Source: Camarhynchus parvulus
Taxonomy: Eukaryota > Chordata > Aves > Passeriformes > Thraupidae
Assembly: GCF_901933205.1 (NCBI RefSeq)
Contig: NC_044573.1
Span: 59,522,493 to 59,586,492, forward strand
Direction: 5' to 3'
Length of the DNA: 64,000 nucleotides
Every line of letters begins with the position of its first letter. Within the stretch, counting starts at the first letter, position 1. A program made the position numbers and the translations under genes. The notes under the pieces were generated by a model that saw only the letters and a program-made list of their open reading frames with translations, was not told the origin of the DNA and made no database searches. Below, piece after piece: positions 37,439 to 48,326 of the stretch.

Positions 37439-40400
37439 GGGATAAAACCCAAGCCTGTGACACAGAGCAGAAACATGAATCTATAAATAACTGTTAATAA
37501 ATGTCTCTGGTTGAGCAATACAAAACTATGTAAGGTATCAAAGGATTTTTTTCCTTTCACCTTTGGTGTAATCTTAGTGGCTATCAGTGGCAGTATTTTT
37601 TCCTACTGAAAACAGTTTCTAAACTGGAACATGTCAGTTTACAGGGACTTTGTATCACCTGATTAGAAAAACAGGAATGCTTCTAAGAGGGAAAGGAAAT
37701 ATGAAGAATCCCAGATGCAATCAAAGCTAGGAACAAGTTTTCTAACTTTAAGAGGTATACAAGAGAGTTCTTACAAGTTGCAAGGATGCAGAGAGGTGTT
37801 CCCTTGCCGCTGAAGCTTTTCTGGCTGAAGAGGCTGATGTATGTAGCTGCTTGTAATTGCTGCCATGCAGAGGTGACTGCCCTCGTGCCTCCCCTCACTA
37901 CACATTCGCTCTTGTCCAAATCAGTTGTGTAAACAGGATTTGCCCCCCAAAGTCACTGTTTTATTTTTAGTTGGTAACTAACATATGTAAAGAATTCCAA
38001 ATGGCATTTTTTTCATAAATAGGCTGCCTTATTTAAAGGGCTGGGGAAAGGAAGAAAAAGAGAAAGATTTAGGAATCTTGTGATGTTGTTTCCCAGCACG
38101 TCAGCATGAGTGGTCCATACTGGGTAGTGGGGGAGAGCTGCCAGTTAGTGTGCTGTTTCTAGTCCTGTTGGATGGGACAGGATGTGATTGCTTTAGAGAG
38201 GTGGATGGGGTGTTGTTCTATTTTTCAAATATTGGAGAAATCCTTCTTTTTAGTGCAAGGCTGTGTATCTCCTGGTTTCCCAAGGAAGGCTCTAACTTGA
38301 GATTTGGTGATCTCTGACCACTGTGAAGAGAGGCAGCTTGCTTGATACCACTAGGAGTAGATGCATAGATTCTGCCTCCTCCTTTGTGTGTGTGCCTGTG
38401 ATTGATGTTTTTCATTGCTGATCCTGACAAGTGGCACTATTGTACTGAGGTGAGGTAGAGAGAAATTGTCAGATTGTTTAAATCCCTTTGAAGGCTGACA
38501 GCAGAACTGTGGTGGAGGAAGAGGGAATACAAATAACTGTGAGGCTGATTTCCACCTCCCTCCCCCCGTCGTTCTGCCCAGCCCATGTCTTTTTGAGTAT
38601 GAGGGTAACACAAGGCAGTTCCATGTGGGAAAGTTAAGGAATTAATGTGCCATGTCTCAGTGTTACTGTACTGGGGCTAAACAGATGGTGTAATTAGCCT
38701 ACAGCGGTGAAGAGCTATTTTTCTGATAAGATAAAAGGAAGTAGTTGTAGGTGGTAGAAGAAGAGTCTCTTAAATTGGCAGGGTTTAGAATGTTTTAATA
38801 CAAATTGTATGGGTCTTATAGTTCCTTCCCAACTGCAGTTATTTTTTTCTTTATATTTTTGTTTTTTGAGTGGCTTATAAGGGAAAAATATTTTATTGAA
38901 TTATTTTTTAACAATTTTAACAAGCTGATCTGGAAGAGTGAAGGAATCAAAACCAGACATTCTCTCCTCTTGGTTAATGGTGATCGTATCTCTTTGGAGG
39001 GATGGGGGAAAAAAAAAATCTTCCTTCCTTGATGAGCACTTGGGAGGCTGTTGGGGGATGGCGAGGGTGTGTAGGAGATCTGTTCTTGACTGACCTCCAC
39101 ATGTTCTGGGTTTTGAACTTGTTTGCTTTTGATCTCTGTTTCTGGCTTATTTTTGGTTGGGATATTTTTAAAAGGCAGGAACAATTGTGAAAAAAGTTAG
39201 AAGAAATAGACAAGATTCAATATGGCTTGCACAATTTGAAAAAGAAAGCATCTAAATGAGAAGGGTGGAAAAAATGAAGGAATGGCATCAGGAAGAGAGG
39301 AAAAATAGTTATATTGGGAGAAAATACATCCACAAGTGGATCAAGATTCAGTTCTTGTTTATTAGTTTGTAAGTCTTTTAAATTACTTTTGCTTGCTTAT
39401 GAAAAGATAACAGGCATAATTGCTTTTTAATCCCAGGTCTTCATGTTTTGACCCTAAATGAGTAGGATCTCTTTGATCAATGACTTAGTCATTCTAATTT
39501 CTAATTTCTTGATACTTTGGTTAAAAATGGCTTCTTAGATATATTTGATGAAGGACCTGGTAGTGGTGAGTAGAAAATGTGGCAAAAGCATTTGCATTAA
39601 ATATTTTTTTCTTTCTTTTTTCCCAGGAAGCAGTTAGGTTTGGTACATTGATTTTATTTGCCTTTGCTGATAGAGGCTGCTTTCTGTTGTGCAATTGTAG
39701 CTTCTGCCTGTGTTCAGAGCATCTAATTTATCTGTTTACTTGAAGGAGAGAGTATATAAAGTCTCTCAATGTGCCGTGATTCTTTTTTTCCTTTTCATCA
39801 AAAAGATTCCAAATATCCCTCAAATTGAAATTTGAACCTTATTTTGCAAATCTTGTTTTTGCATCCTCTTTCCTGGGAGAGGAGGTGGTTGGGGAGGGCT
39901 GTGTTTTGGTGGTGATCTGTATTAAAATACAGCTTCAGGAATATCCACAGGATTCTGACCCCCACTACTTTCCCTCTGCACCACCACCCTTGCCCCAACT
40001 TGTAGTCTGAAGGACACCAAAATGTAATGACAATTACAAGGCAACTTACATGCCCTTTTAAAGAATGTACCTACATCCAAAGGGAAAGAGAGCAGGAGGG
40101 AGGGGATAAAAATGGTAAAGGAAAGCAAAAGGCTTATCTTAAATATTGTTTGGTTGTTAATGAAACCATTAGTACACTAGTTTATACGTGGCTTTTGGTT
40201 GTTTGTTTTTGTTTTGTTTGGTTGGTTTTTTTGGGGGGAGTGGGTGTGTTGGTTGCTTTTTCTAAAAAGATTGATTAGACTTTCCATTAGAAATGGTTGA
40301 GGAAACATGGTGATAAATGATTTTCATGAAATCCCTACTTTATGAACATCAATTGGGTGTCTGTCCATTGTGTGAATGCAGGTCATAACTTCTTTTAGGC

Positions 40401-42184
40401 AACTGCCATTGTTACAGAACTTCCCACCATCGTAACCACATTTCCTCTTGCAGCCATGGGGAATGGGGCATGAGCACACCTGAGTGGATACAACCTCTTG
40501 GCACCATGATGCCAGCTGCCTACTTCCATTGGCTTGGCTGTGCTCCCTGAGCACCTTGTTCCTGGGCAGGTGTGGTAGGTTAGAGCACTCAAAGGTAATG
40601 GGAGAAGATTTTTGAATTTACCACTCATCTATACTTTGACTCCATTATTCCTTCAAAAAGGACTATGGATTAGACAAATTAAGGAGGAGGAAAAAGGATA
40701 AGAATGGTATTTCAGGAGGGGAAAAAAGCACATTTTCAAGGAATTTTATATAAGGTAATAATATGTTATGGACATTTTTGAAAGTTCACTTAATTCCTGC
40801 CTTTCAAAAAGGTTTTAACACCGTAGCTGACATTTAGGTACCTAGTTTTAATCAAAGAGAGAGATGGTTGGATTTAGGTTAAATATCATTCCTGTCAACT
40901 CCTCTTTTGGTTTAACAAGAGTCCGTGTGTGTGCATAAATACATATGTGGGCGCATATCTATTTTTAAAATATACATACTTGTGCTCTATGTAGTGTACA
41001 TATAAAAATAATTTTGTGTAAATACAAATCATGTGTGGGAGGATGTAAATTTCTTTTGCTTTCTTTTGCGAGGATAAAAACTTGAGAAATAGTGATTATG
41101 TTCACTTTTATTTGTAAGAAGTCTATTGGAAATTAAAATATATATTTATTGCACCTTCTTCTGGCATTGAGAAGGATGAATAGCAGAGTTGTTCCCTTGC
41201 TACTATCCTGGCAAGTTAAGGTGAATCTCAGGGAGGTTACCTGTGCCCCTCACTTCATCAGTATTGCAAACAGTCTGTTCTTAAACTACAGAACAAATTC
41301 AGAATGCCTATCTTTTTACTAGATATGTATTAGTTTATAAAAATTTGTGTCCATCTTTCAGCTATTAAATTTTATTTTCTACTGCCCTAATGTGTGTAGT
41401 TTTTCAAGTGAAGATTTTCATGAAGGAAGACATAATTTTTAATTAACAACACTGTCAGTTTTGAATCCCTTTTAGATTGGGAAAAAAGGCATTTTTGAGC
41501 TTGAATTCTCCAATATTCAGATGTACAGGAGGACACTCAGTGGCATTACTTTTCCTGCTTGACAGTGTATGGACTAGAGGCTTATCTTGTTGCAGACACA
41601 AATACTTTGTGGACCAGAGTACGTTCTCTGCAACCGTGCAGCATTTCTGCTTTTGAATTATGGTGTTTTCTTCACCACTGCTTGTTGAACAAGGCTGAAT
41701 AAGGTTATGAAAGTTGTTTTATGCGTTAATGAGCTCAGTGAGAGGCAAAATGCAAAGGCTGAAGAGATCAGAATCAATCCTTGGCTATTGATTAAAAACA
41801 CCTTGCAAACTCATCTGAGCTTAATTAAATCTCTTGATTTAAACATTATATAACTGTGGTATTTTTTTATTTAGTTCAGTAAAAGACTCAGATATCTGCT
41901 TTGACAGACTGAAAAAAATTTAGGCAAATTTTCAAGGTTGAAGTGCTGTCCTGAAGTTGATCTGTTCTGCATTTTGTCATGCCATGCTCTTTGCCCTGGC
42001 ACAAATGTGAAACCAACTGTCAGCTTGTGGGGAACAAACACCCAGGCTGTCTTTTTCAAAAGACAAATGCATCACTTTGTAAATACTACAATGTAACAAG
42101 AGTTTAGAGATACTGAAGGGCAATTCCACAGTTGCTTTTATTTAATGTCTTTTTTATTTTTAAATACAGGGATTATTTTGGGGA

Positions 42185-42199
42185 GTGTGTGTGTGTGTG
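42185..42199. repeat. (GT)7 microsatellite
   Basis: Seven uninterrupted GT units plus a final G. A short dinucleotide repeat of ordinary type. Confidence 0.95.
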
Positions 42200-43643
42200 A
42201 GATAACTACTGGAAACATTCACTGAAGCTGTGTATTAGCCCATTGCTGAAGACAATGCATTTCCTTTTTAGTAGCTATTGCTTGCTCTTAAATATGTGTA
42301 CAAGCTAGTTTGGAACAAACATTTCTGTTTAATTATAATTTAACTTTTGATACATTTACCTTGCTTAGCTTCTCTACTTACTGAGTCTTCCTCCCCACTC
42401 CTCTTAATGTGAGGACAAAATTGTAGTCATGATAGCAACTTTCTAGATAAATTTATTTGCCTGTGGAGGAAGTGATTTAAATTAAGTGTGATACTTGGTG
42501 TAGTTCACAGAAATTTCTGTGTCCCTGTGCAGCTTTGCTCAGGTTAGCTGAGATGTGTTTGGAGGCCAGGGCAGCCCCAGAAAGTTGGAGGTCATCTACT
42601 TCATCTGGCAGGTTTGGACATGCTTTTGCTAGTGTTATACAGCATCCTTACATCAACATGTGGAGAGGTGAAAATATTTAGGAGGTTTCAATTTACAGAT
42701 ATTTTCATTCTAGAAATCCACCAGAATTACCTACCTTGGCAGAAATTCCTCAATAGACTGGTAATAATTGTACAAGTGAATATTTAAGATGTTTTTAAGA
42801 GACTTGTGATAAATCTCTCATGTCTTTAAAATGTGGTTCAGACTTCAAGTGAATGCTGTTTTTTTTAGGGGCAGATACCTTATGTTCTCATTTACTCTTA
42901 AAGGTGTATCTCAAAAGAAAAAACAGGGAAGCTTTGCTGTTATTATGTCTCAAATAGGCTGTACACTCTGCCTTCTGTTGTCCCCTGACAAAACATTTTA
43001 AGAATTTTGAGTAGTCAGGTTTGATTCACTCAACATACTGTGCTTGTAAACTTCTGGGGTTATTGTATTTCAAAAGGATAACAGAGATGGTGTTGTGTTA
43101 ATCTGGACCACTCCTTTTATCTAAAGCAATGCAGTAGCTCTCATTTTGGGGAGCTGTCAATGCTATGTGCTCTTCTCTTGCCTGGGGACCTGCAACAGTG
43201 TAAGAGAATGGGCAAGGGTAAAAGTGTTATTGCAAAAATGTGGAAGAAACCAGCTGCTTGTGATCTTAGGTAGATGTCTGAAAAAATTGACAAGGTCCAA
43301 ATAGGCAGAGCCATCTGATTTGTCCTATTTTTAAAACACAAAATATGTTTAGGAGGTTGATTTTTTCCTGTTTTAGAACAAATTCATGTTTTCTACATAA
43401 GGCATTTTTTCATCCAAAACCCCTCCTCTGTAGTCATTTTAAGACATCAGGGGAAAATCAAAACCAGAAGGCCAGACCAGGTGTGTTGATGCCCTTCTTT
43501 TGTCCTTGACATCGGCGCTTTCTATGGTACGCAAATGTGACATAGCCTTTCAGTGCAGCACCTGGCCTGTTTTAAACACGTGTAATCGGTCAGCTGTAGG
43601 ATAAAGAAATTAATTGTTAGAGTTTAAAAGCATCTTAATTACA

Positions 43644-43667
43644 ATGATGATGATGATGATGATGATG
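43644..43667. repeat. (ATG)8 trinucleotide microsatellite
   Basis: Eight perfect ATG units, 24 bp, flanked by ACA and TGTTTTTTT. On the opposite strand it would read as a poly-His run, which explains a His-rich open frame there that is not a gene. Confidence 0.97.
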
Positions 43668-46600
43668 TGTTTTTTTTATCTCTGCATGTGCTGAAAGTAG
43701 TTGGGAGTGATTTCGTTCTTCATGAGTCTGTTGAACTCTTCTTTCTACCCCCATCGCATTGTGGGTGACATGTTGAGAAACGCTGCTGAGGGAGTGGGCT
43801 GGAGTGAATGGTTGTGTCACAGGACAGCTGCATATCCCAATCCTTCCTCTTAATTGGGTTTTAAAGTGTTCCTAAATTTAATTTCATGAATTAAGAACAA
43901 TGGATGGGTGGCAAGGATAGTGTGTGATGAAGTAGTGTGTGTACATTTTTGGTGCCCTGAGGAAATGGAGTGGGATTATTACATTTGGGCAGATCCCAGC
44001 CAGATTTGTGGACAACTGGGGCAACAAAATTTTTTGAGGCAGAAATAGAAAGAGGACAATTCATAGGCACGGGTGTCTGGAATAGAGAACAAAGAAGGAT
44101 GAATCAGCAGGGAAAAGAAAAGTGGTGAGGTTTGCAGGGATCACAGCTTTACAGTGAATGTGAAAGGGATTACAAAGAAGTTTGGGCTGGGAGGGAGAAG
44201 TCATGGAAGTGTTAGGTATATAGCATTGGTTTTGCCAAGAGAAACTGTAAGAAACCAATCTGGTCTTGCAAGATCTCAGGGTAAAGTATTGCCTAGTTTT
44301 CTAATACAGAAAAGTAAGTGAGCATCTCCCCCCACCTCCTGCTCTTGCTCCCCTCACTGCCCCTGCTCCCTTTGCATGCTGAGTTTCCAGTCATCCTGAG
44401 TCACTGACAGGATGTCAGTGTTTCCTTAGGAGCTTTAACAGCAATTTCATAGTGTCTTAAAAGTGGGTATATCTATTTATGGAAATCTTAAAATATTCTC
44501 AGGACTTGACAAAGGGAAGTTTGTAATTTAATTTATGTGTGTTAGCTTCAGGCTGAACAAACAATGAAGTACTTTAACCTTGCATGTGCTCACTTGGTAT
44601 TAATAGGCTTTCTTAAACAAATGTTTAATGTGTGAACCAAGGCCTCTTAAAACCTGTGGAAGTATCTGTGCAGATTAAATTTATTTAAGATTTGTCTTTG
44701 GAATTATGCATTCCATTTTCCAAATATTTTGTGTTGGAGCAGCTTGATGGGTGGGTAGAGTATAGTAATCATTATTTGAATGACTGTAGTTTACAGTGAT
44801 GTTCTTGCTATTTTTGGCCAGAGGCAGATTTCTGTAAGAGTGGCTTAAAAGCACAACATTGCACATGTTCACATTTTGAAGGCTTTTTTGCATTTTTCAT
44901 ATTCTTTTTATATCATCTCCTATCTTGCAAAACCAAATGCTTTTGCCCTTTTCCAGAGTACATAGAAAAACTATTTTTAAAAGTTCTTTTCCATCTGTTG
45001 GTTTCGCTTATTAACAGAAAAGAAAGGCAGTGAAGGACGTGGAAAGGAGTACAGCAGTGCAAGCTGGTATTTAATTCAGCTCAACAAACAAGTACAATTT
45101 TAATTATCTTTATGAAGCTGTTTCATTCAAAATTCTCCTAAAGAAAACCTTCCATTTTGAAGAGTCTAAAATTGTCTAAACATGTCAATGCAGTCTTCTT
45201 GACTTACATTAGGGTTTGTTAAAATAAGAAGTGAGACTGCCCTGCTGGTGATTCTTCCTTCCCCACTCCCTCTCTGTGAGGAACATGGAAACAAAACTGT
45301 TCCTAACTGTTCCTATTCAGGATTTTTCTTCTTAAAAAAACTGCTTTTAGATAACATCTCACAACAATTTAAATTGAATTAATAGCAAACATGCGAAGTG
45401 TTTTAATCTATATGTGTTTCCTGGCAGAATTTCAGAGGGCTTTTTAGAACCGGTGGGGAAGTAAGTCACAAAATCTTTCTAGTTGGAATTGGCTCACACT
45501 GATTTCTCCACCTCTTAAGCCAGCATATGTGGTCACATAAGGAGGAAGCAGTATTTGCATATTCAGTAGTTCTCTGCAGTGATGGACTTCATTAAGTGAC
45601 TCAAATTTCAGTGAGTTGTGGAACACTCAGCCACTTCAACCTTGCTTTAAATTTGAGTTGATGATGGAAAAAGGGATTGCAGGCTTGCTGCTGTATGCTT
45701 GTTTTCTCTGTGCCCCACCAACAGTTTTTCTTATCATTTACACTAGTCTGCTGATTTTATCTCCCCAGTGGGAGAAACAGTCTTCTTGACCACCTGGTTA
45801 CCACTGTTTCCTGATATATTTGTGAGTCAGTATGTTTGCTTATTTTTAGAGAAGTGGAAGGAAACAAGGAAGGCCAAAGATGACAGGAACTGAGAGTTTG
45901 CAGTGAGATAGATCTTCACCTTTCCTGTGGTGGGTGGCAGTGGGTCAGGCTTTCCCCTGTCTCTCCTGCAGCGTTCAATGGCAGGAATTGCATTGCTTGC
46001 TTTTGAACTGCTTTAGACAAGGGGTATTATTTGGAGGCACTGAGGAAAACTATGTGTGGAGATGGGGTAGGACAGTGTTGGGTTAATCAGCTTTGGGTCT
46101 AGCCAGGTCTTTTGCCTCTGGTTACTGAAAGCTTGTTTGTGTATGTGTGTGTATCTCAGAGGGTATCTGTGACATGTTGCTAGTCAAGTAGCGTATATGA
46201 TTTCCAGTCCTTAAATTAAGGCAAGAAAATAATTATACATTTCATAATAAATATTGCTATATAGTAGGATTTGGGAAATTCCATTCTGGCGTCGCCTAAG
46301 AATCATAGTGTCTTATTGCTCTTTTGTCTTGTGCTAAAAATCATCGTGTCCTATTACTCTTGTGTAATGCCTGGGAACCTTGTAAGGAGGTGGCAAGTGT
46401 TGTTGAGTGTGCAGCTGAACATGTTATCTTTCTTTTCCCCTCGTAATGTGAATTTAGTAAAAATATTTTTGAGAAGCGTTGAGTTTAAAATTACATGGCT
46501 CTCTCCAAACTGACAAAGAAACATTTACACATGCTGCCATCAGGAGCACATATAATTTTAATTATATTTCCTGCCCACCCTCAATTTTGAATAGCACAGC

Positions 46601-47218
46601 TGGGAGGTAACTGGGAAGAGGGCAGATGAGAGGAAGAGGATTGTGTCAGAGAAGTTTATGAGGACTCTCTTGGAAACTCTTTTGTAGAATTCTTCACTTT
46701 AATAGCAGCACACTATTTCTCAAAGACTTATCTCTTGTTTGAGAACCCACATCCTTCATCCCTCCTTTGAGGGATGAAGAACAGATTTATGGGTGAGGGA
46801 AATTGTTTGCTAGGCAACATCTTCTTCCATGTTTAACTGTGTGCCCCCAGATATTCCTGCTCTAAGTGGTATCCATTCAGGCTAACCCCTACCCTAGCAG
46901 AACTCTCTTCAGGCGCTGCCAGAACAGAGTCTGTTTTGTTGGGACAAAACTTCTTATTACTCCTTGATTTTTATCTAATGCAATTCAGATGCCTTTGTAT
47001 GGATTCCAAATTACTGTCTGCTCAACTGAGTCCTTGATGATAGGCCAAAAGGGTGTATTTTGCCTCCCTGGAAAGACAGTTTTATGAAATGTTGAAGTCA
47101 AATGTCTTCGTGCCAATCCCATGCCCTCCATCCAGGTTTTGTTTCACGCTTTCTCTTTCACATGTGTTTTTGAAAGCAAAATGTAAAGAAAGGACCAGCA
47201 GAGATGAGGTTCATGGAG
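43668..47218. other. Non-coding DNA left of the LTR
   Basis: No gene or known repeat was recognised. A perfect 11-bp-stem hairpin with a CTTT loop lies at 46754-46779. A 33-nt splice-bounded segment at 45428-45460 (CCTGGCAG acceptor, GTAAGT donor) is open but too short to support on its own. Confidence 0.55.
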
Positions 47219-47224
47219 TAGCAA
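47219..47224. repeat. Left target-site duplication TAGCAA
   Basis: TAGCAA lies directly before the TG that begins the LTR and is repeated exactly at 48321-48326 after its terminal CA. A 6-bp duplication is typical of class II (ERVK/alpha-beta type) endogenous retroviruses. Confidence 0.9.
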
Positions 47225-47243
47225 TGTTGTATTAAAGACGTTT

Positions 47244-47363
47244 ACAACAATACTTATACATTACAGTAATACGTTACACAACAATACTTATACATATATC
47301 AATACATATATATTACAGTAATACATTATACAGCTATACTTCTACATTACAGAAATACATTAT
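47244..47363. repeat. AT-rich imperfect tandem units inside the LTR
   Basis: Three related units begin at 47244, 47278 and 47330, each of the form ACAACAATACTTATACATTA followed by a CAGTAATAC-like tail. The second unit has about 18 extra bases with CATATA repeats. They lie at the 3' (U5-side) end of the LTR when it is read on the minus strand. Confidence 0.8.
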
Positions 47364-47878
47364 ATCAGTTACATTACACCAGCATCTATCTCTACTTGTC
47401 GAGGCGGTCATAACTCAAAGTAAATACCTTAAATGTCCCAAACCAAATCCCTCATTGCTTGTTGGTGGCTCACCTATTCCCAGGTGTCTTGATTGAGATA
47501 ATCAGGTCTAGACCTCTTTGTGGCTTCCACCTGCCACTCTCTGCTTCACCAACGCCGCCTCCCCCACTCCGTCCCAGTGGGTCACAGTAGCCCTAAACAC
47601 TTTACACTAATACATAACAGTAAACATTACAAGTACACTCATATATATCAGTGAACATTACAACTACAGAGTCCATCCCCTCCAGGGGCTTTTCCCGAAG
47701 CACCCAGCCAGGAGCATCTGCAGCTAATCCAGCAGCGATCCAATGAAGGATATTGCTGCCAGACTGCCACAGAGCCCTGTCATGTCCAAAGCTTCTCCAA
47801 CCCTCTCCTGGCGTCTACCCTCCTGTGGTCAGTCTTCTTCTGGGATTATTCATCCCCTCCAGGGGAACTCACCATCTT

Positions 47879-48068
47879 CTCCTGGGACTCTCCTGGTCCT
47901 CGCAGCAGCCTTCTCTGGGACTCTCCTGGTCCTCGCTGCAGCCTTCTCTGGGACTCTCCTGGTCCTCGCTACAGCCTTCTCTGGGACTCTCCTGGTCCTC
48001 GCAGCAGCCTTCTCTGGGACTCTCCTGGTCCTCGCAGCAGCCTTCTCTGGGACTCTCCTGGTCCTCGC
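47879..48068. repeat. 33-bp minisatellite inside the LTR, six units
   Basis: The phrase GGGACTCTCCTGGTCCTCGC recurs at exact 33-bp spacing: GGGA at 47884, 47917, 47950, 47983, 48016 and 48049. Units differ by only one to a few bases (GCAGCAG, GCTGCAG or GCTACAG), so expansion is recent or homogenised. Because 33 is a multiple of three, two + frames stay open across it and give artificial repetitive proteins. The array lies within the LTR, downstream of its TATA box on the minus strand. Confidence 0.97.
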
Positions 48069-48209
48069 CCTCTCCTGGAGTCTTGGGATTCTTTATCTTT
48101 TCCTGCAGTCTTTACACCAGCCATGCAGCTCTTCTTGCATTCTTCATCTGGCTCTTACAGTCTTCCTTCTGCTTCTTGCAGGCTTCTGACTCCTTGGCTG
48201 ACTCCACCC

Positions 48210-48215
48210 TTTTAT
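48210..48215 (-). promoter_or_regulatory. TATA box of the LTR
   Basis: The minus strand reads GGCCATAAAAGGGTGG, a good TATA match. Two CCAAT boxes lie about 50-75 bp upstream of it on the same strand (48263-48267 and 48283-48287). Transcription would start near 48185 and run leftwards. Activity is not known. Confidence 0.65.
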
Positions 48216-48320
48216 GGCCATTGTACCTAATTGCTTACAGGTGTATATGCCACCTGTTCTTAATTGGCCCCAGCTGCAACTCATTGGGGAATACTGTGCC
48301 CCCTTACCATTCTCCCTACA

Positions 48321-48326
48321 TAGCAA
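48321..48326. repeat. Right target-site duplication TAGCAA
   Basis: Exact copy of the hexamer at 47219-47224, directly after the terminal CA of the LTR. Confidence 0.9.

Larger units (their letters stand above)
36879..43643. other. AT-rich non-coding DNA
   Basis: No gene or known repeat was recognised. It contains small low-complexity tracts: A16 at 37423-37438, TTTG-rich DNA at 40198-40240 and (GT)7 at 42185. A G-rich stretch lies at 39875-39898. A Cys-rich minus-strand frame at 40324-40554 was examined and rejected. Intron or intergenic. Confidence 0.6.
47225..48320 (-). mobile_element. Solo LTR of an endogenous retrovirus, class II-like, minus orientation
   Basis: The element is 1,096 bp, begins with TG, ends with CA, and is bracketed by the perfect 6-bp duplication TAGCAA. 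Read on the minus strand it starts TGTAGGGAGAATGG and ends TTTAATACAACA, with short TGT...ACA terminal repeats. Promoter motifs are ordered correctly for that strand: two CCAAT boxes (48283-48287 and 48263-48267), then ATAAAA at 48210-48215. No gag, pol or env sequence, primer-binding site or second LTR is present. It is therefore a solo LTR left by recombination between the two LTRs of a provirus. The sequence downstream of the TATA box is unusually long and repeat-filled, and no AATAAA is visible there on the minus strand. The intact duplication suggests a fairly young insertion. The exact family was not identified. Confidence 0.85.

Noticed and set aside
40324..40554. Cys-rich minus-strand frame with eight cysteines in about 43 residues
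   Set aside because: Cysteine spacing fits no defensin, EGF or toxin-like pattern I know, there is no signal peptide at the start, and the frame length is at chance level.
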